A stretch of 64,000 bases of DNA, from the NCBI GenBank assembly GCA_905234755.1, contig CAJOIT010000001.1:1-64000 (forward strand), written 5' to 3'. Below the pieces are notes generated by a model. The model ran no database searches. It saw only the letters and a program-made list of their open reading frames with translations, and was not told where the DNA came from. The position numbers and the translations under genes were made by a program. Each line of letters begins with the position of its first letter. Positions within the stretch are counted from its first letter, which is position 1. This document shows, piece after piece, positions 9,171-16,379 of the stretch. The stretch is from an uncultured Bacteroidales bacterium. Its GTDB lineage: Bacteria; Bacteroidota; Bacteroidia; Bacteroidales; ML635J-15.

Positions 9171-9443
9171 ATGAAAAAGGGAATACATCCTGATAAGTAT
9201 CGCTTGGTAGCATTCAAGGACATGTCGAATGAAAATGTGTTCATTACCAAGTCTACAGCTAACACAAAGGAAACAATTGTTGTTGATGGTGTTGAATATC
9301 CTTTGTACAAGCTTGAAATTTCCAACACATCTCACCCGTTCTACACTGGTAAGATTAAGCTTGTTGATACCGCTGGTCGTGTTGATAAATTCCGCAACCG
9401 CTATCAGAAGCATTTGGAACAGCGTGCTGCTGCTAAGAAGTAA
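9171..9443 (+). CDS. rpmE2: 50S ribosomal protein L31, type B
   Basis: The 90-residue protein starts MKKGIHPDKYR and carries the L31 signatures SHPFYTGK and GRVDKFRNRYQKH. It lacks the CxxC zinc-binding cysteines of type A L31 and has the longer middle section of type B, the zinc-independent form usual in Bacteroidota. It belongs to the large ribosomal subunit at the intersubunit bridge. The gene is monocistronic, with its own promoter at 9099-9130 and a terminator at 9475. No second L31 gene is in this window. Confidence 0.96.
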   Translation: MKKGIHPDKYRLVAFKDMSNENVFITKSTANTKETIVVDGVEYPLYKLEISNTSHPFYTGKIKLVDTAGRVDKFRNRYQKHLEQRAAAKK

Positions 9444-9474
9444 GCCGTGGCAAACTGCATTTGAACAGGAGTTA

Positions 9475-9505
9475 GGGAATCCAGTGTTGGTTTTCCCTTT
9501 TCTTG
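9475..9505 (+). terminator. Terminator of the L31 gene
   Basis: GGGAA-t-CCA stem pairs with TGG-tt-TTCCC around a short loop, followed by TTTTCTTGTTT. Confidence 0.7.
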
Positions 9506-9530
9506 TTTGTAAGGAGGTCATTTAAATTTT

Positions 9531-10208
9531 ATGATTATGAAATACAGTTTTTATTTTTTTGTTTTATTAGTATTTGCTATGTCATCATGTAATAACAACG
9601 CTGAGACGAAAGTCGCTGATAACGAAAATGCAGAACAAGTAGTTGCCCCTGCCGAAAATCAAGTGGTAAATTGCATACTTAGTCGCAGAAGCATTCGTGC
9701 ATACAAGTCCGAACAGATAAAGGACGAGGAATTGCAGACCATTCTTAATTGTGGTATCAATGCACCGAGTGCAAGAAATTCTCAGCCGTGGGAAGTTCGC
9801 GTAATCCGCAATAAGGAAGCAATCGACAATCTAAACAAGGAAGTTATTGCCGACATGATTGAGAAGCGTCCAGAAGCAAAGGAGCGTTTTGCCGATGAGG
9901 ATGCAAGCGTTTTCTTCCACGCACCGACTTTGCTAGTTGTTGCTTACGACACAACTCAGTACTGGGGACAGAGCGACTGCGGAATGCTCGTTCAGAACAT
10001 TTTGCTTGCTGCTGAATCGATGAACATTGGTTCGTGCGCTGTTGGTTGCTGCCGCGACTACATCAATTCGCCAAAAGGTGCTGACTTTGTTAAGTCGCTT
10101 AACCTTCCCGAAAACTACCTTGTATATCTGACCGTTACACTTGGCTACAAGGATGAAAATCCGGATGCTAAGCCACGCGATGACAAGAAGGTTGCATATA
10201 TGGAATAA
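9531..10208 (+). CDS. Nitroreductase-family lipoprotein
   Basis: The 225-residue product starts with a lipoprotein signal (FAMSSC, lipid-bearing Cys at residue 20), then an acidic linker. A nitroreductase-fold domain begins at about residue 50 with the family motif SRRSIRAYK, followed by APSARNSQPWEVRV, CGMLVQNILLAAESMNIGSC and LTLGY-like C-terminal segments. Family members are FMN-dependent NAD(P)H oxidoreductases. An export signal is unusual for a flavoenzyme that needs reduced nicotinamide, so the electron donor in the envelope is unclear. ATG 9537 is an alternative start. A strong terminator follows at 10231. Confidence 0.9.
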   Translation: MIMKYSFYFFVLLVFAMSSCNNNAETKVADNENAEQVVAPAENQVVNCILSRRSIRAYKSEQIKDEELQTILNCGINAPSARNSQPWEVRVIRNKEAIDNLNKEVIADMIEKRPEAKERFADEDASVFFHAPTLLVVAYDTTQYWGQSDCGMLVQNILLAAESMNIGSCAVGCCRDYINSPKGADFVKSLNLPENYLVYLTVTLGYKDENPDAKPRDDKKVAYME

Positions 10209-10230
10209 AATTAATGCTTTGTCAAATAGA

Positions 10231-10258
10231 AAAGGCTTCGATTTCGAAGCCTTTTTTT
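10231..10258. terminator. Terminator after the nitroreductase gene
   Basis: Stem AAAGGCTTCG / CGAAGCCTTT (10231-10240, 10245-10254) with a long T run on the plus strand and a shorter one on the minus strand. It can serve both converging genes. Confidence 0.85.
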
Positions 10259-10302
10259 GTTTTTTCACCTTTGTGACAGAACCATCGCAATGCATTGCGA
10301 TG

Positions 10303-10402
10303 CTACAATCATTAAATCCTTAAATTATTGAATCTTTAAATCATCAAATCGTCAACCAAGCATAAACCTAGAAATTTAGAAATTAGAAACCTAGAAACAA
10401 CT
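10303..10402. repeat. Degenerate intergenic word tract (ATTGAATC / TAGAAAC words)
   Basis: Noncoding tract made of loosely repeated words: AAATCCTTAAATTATTGAAT-type words, then AACCTAGAAAT and TTAGAAAC. The same words recur in at least six other intergenic regions of the window. Confidence 0.6.
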
Positions 10403-10410
10403 TTTGTCTA

Positions 10411-10926
10411 TTATTGCATCCTTTCCATCAGGTCCATGATGTCCGATTCCATGGATTCCGTTCTTGGTTGTTCAAGGAATCGACAAAGTTCCTCGCCTTT
10501 CTTGTAGAAGACAATTGCAGGAAGAAATTGAATGTAATAATCATCTACATTGAGCACATCTACCGTAATTTTGCTGTCGAGGCAGATGAAAGTCACGGGA
10601 ATATCCTTGAAATAGTCGAGGTCGAAAATTTTGCAGAAACGCGGAACTTCGCGCCTTGAATTGCTTTCCCATGTTCCCATGAAAACCTGTACGCTGTCGA
10701 ACTTTTCTGGAAGTTCAAAGTTGAAAGTTTCGGTTTTTACCGTATATGATTCGTATTCTGTCTTGAACCAGCCGTCACCATGATTTTCGAGTGCTTGGCG
10801 AGTGCAGTATCCGTATAGTATCTCGTTGCCAGTCTTTTCATCGTGGATTGTTCTATTTAGTTGCGAAAATGCTGAAAATGAGTAAGCAACAATTATTAAT
10901 GCAACTAGTAATACTTTATTTCTCAT
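10411..10926 (-). CDS. Secreted thioredoxin-fold-like protein lacking catalytic cysteine
   Basis: The 171-residue protein has a signal peptide (1-21, ending SAFSQ). The segment VQVFMGTWESNSRREVPRF (residues 79-97) looks like the active-site region of thioredoxin-like proteins of the GTWCxDSxREVPRF type, but the expected Cys is Glu87, and a plausible cis-Pro strand follows at FLPAIVFYKKGEE (about 134-146). If the homology is right, the protein cannot do dithiol redox chemistry and may be a binding or scaffold protein in the periplasm. It starts 4 nt after the pyrC stop, so the two are probably cotranscribed, though no functional link is evident. The fold call rests on motif resemblance only. 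Confidence 0.6.
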   Translation of the reverse strand: MRNKVLLVALIIVAYSFSAFSQLNRTIHDEKTGNEILYGYCTRQALENHGDGWFKTEYESYTVKTETFNFELPEKFDSVQVFMGTWESNSRREVPRFCKIFDLDYFKDIPVTFICLDSKITVDVLNVDDYYIQFLPAIVFYKKGEELCRFLEQPRTESMESDIMDLMERMQ

Positions 10927-10930
10927 AGTC

Positions 10931-12265
10931 TTATCTGTTAAATTTTAATTTCATTGCCGATTTGCCGTTTATGATTTTCCCATTGTCAAAGACGATTTTC
11001 CCATTCACTAATGTTTTGACAATCTTTGAATTGAAAACATGACCTTCCAATGGCGACCATTTGCATTTGTACATCAGGTTGTCCTTTGTGACTTCGTATC
11101 TTGCATTCGGGTCAACAAGTACAATATCTGCGAAATATCCTTTTCGAATAAATCCGCGTCTATCGATACGGTAAAGTTGTGCTGGATTGTGGCTCATCCA
11201 TTTTACAATGTCCTCGATGCTGAAGTATCCCTGTTTTGCAAGTTCCATCATGACTTGTAGCGAGTGCTGTACCATTGGTGCGCCCGATGGACATTTAGTG
11301 TAAGGTGCGCATTTTTCTTCCCAAGTGTGTGGCGCGTGGTCGGTTGCAACGACATCTATCTTGCCATCTTTAAGCGCTTGTATAAGAGCAAGTCTATCGG
11401 ATTCATACTTTACTGCGGGATTCCACTTTATACGCGATCCGAGCCGTTTGTAGTCTTCGCTGTTGAAGAACAAATGATGTACGCACACTTCGGCTGTTAT
11501 TTGCTTTTCGTTCATAGGTTTGTCCGACAATAAGGAAATTTCCTTTTCGGTACTGATGTGGAAAATATGTAGGTGTGCGCCTGTGCGTTTCGCTATTTCA
11601 GCTGCTTCGCTACTCGATTTGTAGCACGCCTCGGCTGACCTTATTTCGCAGTGCTTTTCCATTGGTATGTCATTCCCGTAAATTTCCTTCATGCGGTTTA
11701 GATTTTCGGCAATTATGCCGTCATCTTCGCAATGCGCGGCGATTATGGTGGGGGAGGCCTGCATTATTTTTTCAATAGCTTTCTTGTCCTTGACAAGCAG
11801 ATTGCCAGTTGAAGAACCGAGGAACAGTTTTACGCCAGCAACCTCTGATGTGTCGATTTTTGCGATGTCATCAATGTTGTTTTCGGTTGCACCAATGAAG
11901 AACGAGTAGTTGACAAGGGAATTTTCTCCAGCAATGTCGAATTTTTGTTTCAAAAGTTCGTCATTTACGGTTGGCGGATTGGTGTTAGGCATTTCCATGT
12001 AGGATGTTACGCCACCAGCGGCAGCGGCTCTCGATTCCGAATAAATGTTGGCCTTTTGTGTGGCTCCGGGTTCGCGAAAATGAACTTGATCATCAATTAC
12101 GCCAGGCAGAAGAAGCAATCCTGTTGCATCTATCTCGTTGTCGAAACTTCCTTGGATTTTCCCGCATGGTGCGATTTCATTAATAATTTCGTTTTCAATA
12201 GCCACATCGAGCAGTGCTTTTTGCCCCTCGTTTACAACCGTTGCATTTTTTATAAGTGTTCTCAT
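10931..12265 (-). CDS. pyrC: Dihydroorotase
   Basis: The 444-residue amidohydrolase makes dihydroorotate from carbamoyl aspartate in pyrimidine synthesis. Visible motifs are GVIDDQVHFREPG (metal-binding strand; the first His of the usual HxH is Gln), GGVTSYMEMPNTNP, KLFLGSSTG with the likely carboxylated Lys, AHCED, HIFHIST and VATDHAPHT with the catalytic Asp. From memory, the DDQVH variant is common in Bacteroidota homologues. A longer frame from 12313 begins upstream of the -7 box at 12284-12291, so the ATG at 12265 is chosen (12274 also possible). The gene is followed by the thioredoxin-like gene 4 nt downstream. Confidence 0.93.
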   Translation of the reverse strand: MRTLIKNATVVNEGQKALLDVAIENEIINEIAPCGKIQGSFDNEIDATGLLLLPGVIDDQVHFREPGATQKANIYSESRAAAAGGVTSYMEMPNTNPPTVNDELLKQKFDIAGENSLVNYSFFIGATENNIDDIAKIDTSEVAGVKLFLGSSTGNLLVKDKKAIEKIMQASPTIIAAHCEDDGIIAENLNRMKEIYGNDIPMEKHCEIRSAEACYKSSSEAAEIAKRTGAHLHIFHISTEKEISLLSDKPMNEKQITAEVCVHHLFFNSEDYKRLGSRIKWNPAVKYESDRLALIQALKDGKIDVVATDHAPHTWEEKCAPYTKCPSGAPMVQHSLQVMMELAKQGYFSIEDIVKWMSHNPAQLYRIDRRGFIRKGYFADIVLVDPNARYEVTKDNLMYKCKWSPLEGHVFNSKIVKTLVNGKIVFDNGKIINGKSAMKLKFNR

Positions 12266-12283
12266 TGCAATCATTTCTATTGG

Positions 12284-12291
12284 CAAAGGTA
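12284..12291 (-). promoter_or_regulatory. -7 box of the pyrC operon
   Basis: TACCTTTG on the minus strand, 18 bp before the pyrC ATG. Confidence 0.65.
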
Positions 12292-12329
12292 TTATTTTAA
12301 TGCCATTGTGCAAAAAAATAAATTTCTTT

Positions 12330-12359
12330 CTTGTCTCTGCGAAAAATGTATTACTTTTG
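12330..12359 (+). promoter_or_regulatory. Promoter of SRP RNA
   Basis: CTTG near 12330 and TACTTTTG (12352-12359), 5 bp before the first paired base of the SRP RNA. Confidence 0.65.
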
Positions 12360-12364
12360 CGGTC

Positions 12365-12460
12365 GGGTAAGTCTTATACGACCAGCTCCCTCTGAATCCT
12401 CCAGGTTCGGAAGAAAGCAAAGGTAAGAGGTTGTAGCGGTGCGATATGAGTAGCTTACCC
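12365..12460 (+). ncRNA. ffs: Signal recognition particle RNA, small bacterial (4.5S) type
   Basis: Terminal stem GGGTAAG (12365-12371) pairs with CTTACCC (12454-12460). In between lies the conserved helix 8 region: CTGAATCCTCCAGG, then the TTCGGAAGAAAGCA tetraloop/asymmetric loop segment and AAGGTAAGAGG, which match the Ffh-binding core of bacterial SRP RNAs. It ends in a T6 run, giving a transcript of about 100 nt. The RNA binds Ffh and directs membrane and secreted proteins to FtsY and SecYEG. It lies between divergently transcribed pyrC and the receiver gene. Confidence 0.93.
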
Positions 12461-12545
12461 TTTTTTGTCCCAAAGCCTAACAGAATAAAAGGCTAAAAGC
12501 TGAGATCATAGGCCTTTGAGCCTTCAAGCCTTTGAGCCCCAAAAT
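12461..12545. repeat. Degenerate intergenic word tract (AGGCTAAAAG / GCCTTTGAGCC words)
   Basis: Noncoding DNA with repeated self-complementary words (GCCTAACAG, AAAGGCTAAAAG, AGGCCTTTGAGCC twice), akin to tracts at 23549, 62118 and 63600. Confidence 0.6.
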
Positions 12546-12593
12546 AATCTTCCTAAACAATTACAAACATATTTCTCCAAACAAAATATTTCT

Positions 12594-12601
12594 TAACTTT
12601 G
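12594..12601 (+). promoter_or_regulatory. -7 box of receiver-aminotransferase operon
   Basis: TAACTTTG, 28 bp before the ATG at 12630. Confidence 0.55.
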
Positions 12602-12629
12602 TACTCGATTTTGTCATTGTAATTCGAAT

Positions 12630-13016
12630 ATGAACTGCATAGTTGTTGACGATAGCGAAGTGGTACAGAAACAGATTGCTGGTTTCATCGAGAAGTCCGG
12701 CTTTTTGACTTGTTGCGGAACATTTGCCAATCCGGTGGGCATAGAGACATGCATCAATGAGAACAATGTTTCGCTTATTTTCCTCGACATTGAAATGCCA
12801 CAGATGAGCGGTTTCGATTTCCTTGACAAATACAAGAAAAACATTCAGATAATAGTCATATCGGCAAGCAGGAAATATGCGCTCGATGCCTACGACTACG
12901 ACATAACCGATTATCTTTTGAAGCCGATTGCTTACGAAAGGTTCCTTGTTGCGGCAAACAAGGCAGTCGAAAAGCATATCTTGCAAAAACATTTGAACGA
13001 TGAACATTTCGCATAG
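12630..13016 (+). CDS. Stand-alone response regulator receiver domain
   Basis: The 128-residue protein is a complete receiver: acidic pocket D7 and D8, phosphorylatable D53 (FLDIEMP), S78 at the switch position and K98 (LLKPI). The segment around KYALDAYDYDITDYLLKP is typical of receivers that normally carry a LytTR DNA-binding domain, but no output domain follows. The next gene starts 17 nt inside this frame, so the two are translationally coupled. The protein is probably a phosphorylation-dependent protein-protein switch or a phosphate sink. No histidine kinase gene lies in this window. Confidence 0.9.
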   Translation: MNCIVVDDSEVVQKQIAGFIEKSGFLTCCGTFANPVGIETCINENNVSLIFLDIEMPQMSGFDFLDKYKKNIQIIVISASRKYALDAYDYDITDYLLKPIAYERFLVAANKAVEKHILQKHLNDEHFA

Positions 13017-14190
13017 GGAACTTTTCCTAAATTACATTGGACAAACATCCGAAAGCCCATATCTTGTTGAAATAGAACGCGCAAAAGGCGTATATATGTA
13101 TTCTCCCGATGGCAAAAGGTATTTTGACCTAATTTCCGGTGTTTCGGTAAGTTCGCTCGGACATTGCAATGAAAAGGTTGCGGCTGCTGTGCGCGAGCAG
13201 GTCGACAAGTACATGCACCTGATGGTTTACGGCGAGTTTGTTCAGTCGCCACAAGTGCAACTTGCTGAATATCTTTGCGAAATGTTGCCCGATGTTTTCG
13301 ACAATGTCTATTTTGTAAATAGTGGTAGCGAGGCAATCGAAGGTGCAACAAAGCTGGCAAAGCGCTATACTCACAGACGCAAGATGTTTTCGTTTGTGAA
13401 TGCCTATCACGGCAGCACGCAAGGAGCGTTGAGCCTATGCGGTAACGAGGATTTCAAGCGTTCTTTCCGTCCTTTGCTTCCCGATGTATATCATTTGGAA
13501 CTTAACAACTTTGACCAGCTGTCGCAGATAGATGAAGATACTGCATGCGTGGTTCTGGAATCGATTCAAGCCGAAGGCGGTGTGATGATTCCTACGGTTG
13601 AATACATGCAGGAATTGCGTTCGGTATGCACAAAAAAGGGCGCATTGCTAATTCTTGACGAAATCCAGACTGGCTTTGGCAGGACGGGGAAAATGTTCGG
13701 CTTTATGCATTTCGGAATCGTTCCCGACATTATTTGCTTTGCAAAAGCGCTTGGTGCAGGAATGCCGATAGGTGCGTTCGTGTCATCTCGAAAAATTATG
13801 TCGGCATTCAAGACAGATCCTGTTTTGGGACATATTACGACTTTTGGCGGTCATCCTGTTTCGGCAGCGGCAGCACTTGCAGGTGTGAAGATCATAAACG
13901 AGTCGGGAATAGTAGATACAATACAGGCAAAGGCAGATAGATTTAGGTCAAATCTCATGGGACATCCAAAGATTGAGGAGATTAGAGGCAAGGGCTTGTT
14001 GCTCGCCGTTGAAATTGGCTCGTTCGACAATGTGTTGCATTTTATCAAGAAGGCAATTGACAACGGACTAATTTCCGACTGGTTTATCTTCCACGATACT
14101 GCCTTCCGCATTGCTCCGCCGTTGGTCATTTCAAACGATGAAATTGACGAGGCAAGCGAACTCATAATAAAGACTCTCAACGAGATATAA
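13000..14190 (+). CDS. Class III PLP-dependent aminotransferase
   Basis: The 396-residue fold-type I enzyme resembles acetylornithine/ornithine aminotransferases. Key features are FVNSGSEAIEGATKLA (PLP phosphate site), NAYHGST, LDEIQTGFGRTG with D220, and the Schiff-base Lys K249 in FAKALGAGMPIGAF. Substrate cannot be told from sequence. A role in arginine synthesis is possible, but no other arg gene is nearby. It overlaps the receiver gene by 17 nt, an odd partner, which suggests that the receiver may regulate this enzyme or that both serve one process. Confidence 0.88.
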   Translation: MNISHRELFLNYIGQTSESPYLVEIERAKGVYMYSPDGKRYFDLISGVSVSSLGHCNEKVAAAVREQVDKYMHLMVYGEFVQSPQVQLAEYLCEMLPDVFDNVYFVNSGSEAIEGATKLAKRYTHRRKMFSFVNAYHGSTQGALSLCGNEDFKRSFRPLLPDVYHLELNNFDQLSQIDEDTACVVLESIQAEGGVMIPTVEYMQELRSVCTKKGALLILDEIQTGFGRTGKMFGFMHFGIVPDIICFAKALGAGMPIGAFVSSRKIMSAFKTDPVLGHITTFGGHPVSAAAALAGVKIINESGIVDTIQAKADRFRSNLMGHPKIEEIRGKGLLLAVEIGSFDNVLHFIKKAIDNGLISDWFIFHDTAFRIAPPLVISNDEIDEASELIIKTLNEI

Positions 14191-14219
14191 AAAAACAGCA
14201 AGCACCAATTGATGCTTGC
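14189..14219 (-). terminator. Terminator of etfBA
   Basis: Read on the minus strand, GCAAGCA pairs with TGCTTGC around a partly paired loop and a run of seven T follows. It lies in the gap between converging genes. Confidence 0.75.
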
Positions 14220-14250
14220 CGTAAGTGTTTTTGGAAAGCAAAATGCTATC

Positions 14251-15327
14251 CTATTTCCTTGATTTAAGTTCTTCTATTAGAGCTGGTACAATTTTCTTGT
14301 AGTCGGCAACAACCTTGTAGTCGGAACATGCGAAAATAGGAGCATTTTCGTCCTTGTTTATGCTGATAATCAGACCGGAATCCTTTATTCCACAAGTGTG
14401 ATGTGCAGCACCAGAAACACCAATTCCAAGGTATGCCTTTGGTCGCACTGCAATTCCGCTGGTGCCTATCATTGCCTTTTCGTTGCTAACCCAGCCAGCA
14501 TCAAGTACGGGACGAGTGCAACCGTTTGCTCCGTTGAGCAACGATGCCAAGTCTTCGAGTTTTGTCCACTCTTCTTTCGAGCCAATGCCAAAACCACCAA
14601 CTACTATGCAGTCGGCTTCGGTCAGCGACTTGCAGGTTTCGTGTACCTTTTCAACCTTTACGACTTTCATTCTGTCGAAGCCCTTCAGTTCGCACGAGAA
14701 ATCTTCCACCACGCCGTCTTTCTGGACAAAATCCAACTTCTTGGTAATACCAGCCTTTATTGATGCAATCTGCGGACGATGATTCGGGATGTAAATGTCA
14801 CCGAGAACCTTGCCACCGAAAGCAGGAACAACCTGTGTGAACTGTCCGTTTTCAAGTATCTTGAGAGCGGTACAGTGTGCAGCAAGTCCAGTACGCAGTT
14901 TTGCTGCTACTGTCGGTGCAAGTTCGCTTCCGAGTGCGGTTGCACCAATCAGCACAATTTCGGGATGATATGCATTTATAATTCCTGCCAATGCTGCACC
15001 ATAAAGGTCTGAGCGATAGTTCTCTAATTGTGGACTGTCGAATGCAACAACCTTGTCGGCACCATAACCGAACAATGTCGGAGCATATTTTTTCACATCA
15101 TTGCCAACCATTGCAGCAATCACCCAGCTGTCGTTGTTGCGCATTGTTTTCAACCTGTTGGCTTCGCCAAGCAGTTCCAACGAATTTTCGCAAACCTTGT
15201 CATCGCCAACTTCGGCAAATACCAATATGTTCTTGTATGAATTTATTTCCATCATAAAGTCCCTTATATCACGAGTTTGTGTAGTCTGAACGCCTACATA
15301 TATGTTTTTCTTTTCCTGAATTTCCAT
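14251..15327 (-). CDS. etfA: Electron transfer flavoprotein, alpha subunit
   Basis: The 358-residue protein has an N-terminal ETF domain and the C-terminal FAD-binding domain: GGFGIGSKEEW, AGWVSNEKAMIGTSG, then RPKAYLGIGVSGAAHHTCG and DSGLIISINKDENAPIF. With EtfB it forms a soluble FAD-containing electron carrier that passes electrons between acyl-CoA dehydrogenases or similar enzymes and a membrane or bifurcating acceptor. Its ATG overlaps the etfB stop codon by one base (TAATG), so translation is coupled. No acyl-CoA dehydrogenase is adjacent, so the partner is encoded elsewhere. Confidence 0.95.
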   Translation of the reverse strand: MEIQEKKNIYVGVQTTQTRDIRDFMMEINSYKNILVFAEVGDDKVCENSLELLGEANRLKTMRNNDSWVIAAMVGNDVKKYAPTLFGYGADKVVAFDSPQLENYRSDLYGAALAGIINAYHPEIVLIGATALGSELAPTVAAKLRTGLAAHCTALKILENGQFTQVVPAFGGKVLGDIYIPNHRPQIASIKAGITKKLDFVQKDGVVEDFSCELKGFDRMKVVKVEKVHETCKSLTEADCIVVGGFGIGSKEEWTKLEDLASLLNGANGCTRPVLDAGWVSNEKAMIGTSGIAVRPKAYLGIGVSGAAHHTCGIKDSGLIISINKDENAPIFACSDYKVVADYKKIVPALIEELKSRK

Positions 15328-16118
15328 TACTTTATCCCTGCTTTATAAAGTTCATCTACAATGCGTTTTGCAATTTCTTCTGGTGTGCCGTCTATCTTTT
15401 CCGACTTGCGGCCCATTTCTGGAGATGCTATTCCTCCTGGTTGTGTCGGCGAACCTTTCAGTCCGACAAAATTGGGGTCGGGTTCAATGTCGTTGGCTGT
15501 GAAAACATTGAAAGGTTTCTGTTTTGCCTTCATCAAGCCCATTATGCTTACAAACCTTGGTTTGTTTACCTTGCGCGTAACGCCAACAACTGCTGGTAGT
15601 CCGATTTCGTAGTCGATGCTTCCGTTGTCCTGCTTTGCTGTAACGAAAATGCTACTACCATCGCAATCGATTTTGGTAACATTCATTACGTGAGGCATTT
15701 CGAGCCATTCGCCAAGCTGAGCCGAAACTTGTGCTGTGCTTCCGTCATCGCTTTCGTTGCCAGTGATTACAAGGTCGAAGTTACCTGCCTTTCTGATTGC
15801 TGCTGCCAAAATATTGGATGTTGCAAGTGTGTCGGAGCCAGCAAAAGCGCGGTCGCTGATAAGGTATGCTTCGTCTGCACCCATGCCTAGTGCCTGCATT
15901 ATGGTGTCCTTCATTGTCGGTGGAGCCATAGTGAATACCGCTACTTTTCCGCCGTGCTTTTCCTTGATTGATATTGCTGCTTCGAGGGCGTGCTTGTCCA
16001 AGTCGCTTATTACTGTGGGAATTCCCGAACGGTCCCATGTCTTTGTTACCGGGTCAATCTTTATCTGGTCGTAGTATTTCGAGTCAGGTACCGGTTTTAC
16101 GCAAACTGCTATGTTCAT
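15327..16118 (-). CDS. etfB: Electron transfer flavoprotein, beta subunit
   Basis: The 263-residue protein starts MNIAVCVKPVPD and carries ETF-beta features: DKHALEAAISIKE, GADEAYLISDRAFAGSDTLATS, the NTP-site segment VITGNESDDGSTAQV and LPAVVGVTRKVNKPRF. It holds the AMP or second-flavin site of the ETF heterodimer. A frame open to 16136 would start inside the -7 box, so ATG 16118 is chosen. First gene of the etfBA operon. Confidence 0.95.
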   Translation of the reverse strand: MNIAVCVKPVPDSKYYDQIKIDPVTKTWDRSGIPTVISDLDKHALEAAISIKEKHGGKVAVFTMAPPTMKDTIMQALGMGADEAYLISDRAFAGSDTLATSNILAAAIRKAGNFDLVITGNESDDGSTAQVSAQLGEWLEMPHVMNVTKIDCDGSSIFVTAKQDNGSIDYEIGLPAVVGVTRKVNKPRFVSIMGLMKAKQKPFNVFTANDIEPDPNFVGLKGSPTQPGGIASPEMGRKSEKIDGTPEEIAKRIVDELYKAGIK

Positions 16119-16133
16119 ACGAATATTTTTTTG

Positions 16134-16141
16134 CAAAGATA
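16134..16141 (-). promoter_or_regulatory. -7 box of etfBA
   Basis: TATCTTTG on the minus strand, 15 bp before the etfB ATG. Confidence 0.65.
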
Positions 16142-16159
16142 CAATATTATTTACGATTG

Positions 16160-16379
16160 TGGATTTACGATTTTAGATTGAATTTTTGATTCTTCAAATT
16201 GTTGAATTATTGAAAGCCCCAAAAACGGAATCAGATACTGAAACGAGTTCAGCATGACATTCCGTTTTTTTAATTATCGAATCATCAAATTATCAAACTA
16301 CTTGAAACATAGAAACGGGCTTTAGCCTACAGAAACAGCGTAGCGTCAAACGCCGCAGGCATAGAAACCTGCCTCGTCC
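16160..16379. repeat. Intergenic word tract with REP-like palindrome
   Basis: Contains ATTCTTCAAATTGTTGAATT-type words, then a palindromic element at 16226-16265 (CGGAAT ... ATTCCG with internal CTGAAAC/GTTCAG) flanked by A and T runs that can terminate both ways, then words such as ACATAGAAAC, GGGCTTTAGCC and CAGGCATAGAAACCTG. No coding potential seen. The palindrome recurs at 62260-62299. Confidence 0.7.

Noticed and set aside
12932..13422. Minus-strand ORFs opposite the aminotransferase
   Set aside because: Shadows of a gene with intact PLP-site motifs.
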